From Anaerolineales bacterium (GTDB lineage Bacteria; Chloroflexota; Anaerolineae; Anaerolineales; Villigracilaceae): a DNA stretch of 5,403 nt. The position numbers and the translations under genes are program-made. The notes beneath the pieces were generated by a model that saw only the letters and a program-made list of their open reading frames with translations, was not told the DNA's origin and ran no database searches. Numbering within the stretch: position 1 is the stretch's first letter; every line of letters starts with the position of its first letter. The stretch lies in contig JAOZOM010000127.1 of assembly GCA_029933275.1 (NCBI GenBank), positions 1 through 5,403 on the forward strand, in the 5' to 3' direction. Shown in pieces: positions 5,376-5,403 of the stretch.

Positions 5376-5403
5376 GCAGAAAAAATTAAATCACCCTAAT
5401 CTC

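Larger units (their letters stand above)
4956..5403. other. Non-coding region of about 450 bases after hypE
   Basis: No credible protein gene on either strand. Frames such as 4949-5167 (plus) and 4894-5154 (minus) run through the hypE terminator and an inverted repeat, and have no recognisable motif. The region holds the hypE terminator, an inverted-repeat-bounded segment with several hairpins, a C/G-rich repeat-like unit and a T-run. After 5376 I see only AT-rich sequence to the window end. Confidence 0.7.

Noticed and set aside
1..5403. CRISPR array, tRNA or rRNA genes
   Set aside because: No regularly spaced direct repeats, cloverleaf with TTCRA loop, or rRNA signature was seen.

Overview
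The window reads as bacterial chromosome with a mixed anaerobic or facultative metabolic gene set. The forms of the threonine synthase, HypE and molybdenum hydroxylase, together with the C-rich intergenic repeat, remind me of Chloroflexota (Anaerolineae-like). That placement is recall and inference; no marker gene is present to prove it.

Layout. (1) Positions 1-629, plus strand: the C-terminal third or less of a xanthine dehydrogenase-type molybdenum hydroxylase, cut by the window edge. (2) Positions 651-689: a strong hairpin with T-runs on both sides, serving as a shared terminator between the convergent plus- and minus-strand units. (3) Positions 711-1368, minus strand: an overlapping two-gene pair with the layout of a type II toxin-antitoxin module. 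The first gene is a helical antitoxin-like protein and the second is a TumE/DUF6516-like protein. The pair has its own TATAAT box. (4) Positions 1421-3765, minus strand: a threonine synthase and an AI-2E-family membrane protein joined by a 4-base ATGA overlap. (5) Positions 3766-3860: a short divergent promoter region. (6) Positions 3861-4955, plus strand: a complete hypE, alone, followed directly by a near-perfect palindromic terminator. (7) Positions 4956-5403: no credible gene. Here I find a pair of 20-base inverted repeats (one mismatch) at 5049-5068 and 5356-5375. They bracket about 330 bp of hairpin-rich, non-coding sequence that includes a C/G-rich dispersed-repeat-like unit. This looks like a small non-autonomous mobile element (MITE-like) or a nested intergenic repeat.

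How the genes fit together. HypE dehydrates the HypF-loaded carbamoyl thiol to the cyanide ligand of [NiFe]-hydrogenase, so hydrogenase and the other Hyp proteins should be encoded elsewhere. The molybdenum hydroxylase suggests purine or other N-heterocycle oxidation. Threonine synthase is housekeeping. The toxin-antitoxin pair is an accessory module beside the metabolic genes; its coding sequence is AT-richer than that of hypE in the stretches I counted (22 of 60 G+C at 721-780 against 39 of 60 at 4381-4440). I see no clear multi-gene system that is wholly undescribed. The least explained parts are the inverted-repeat-bounded element after hypE and the toxin-antitoxin pair.
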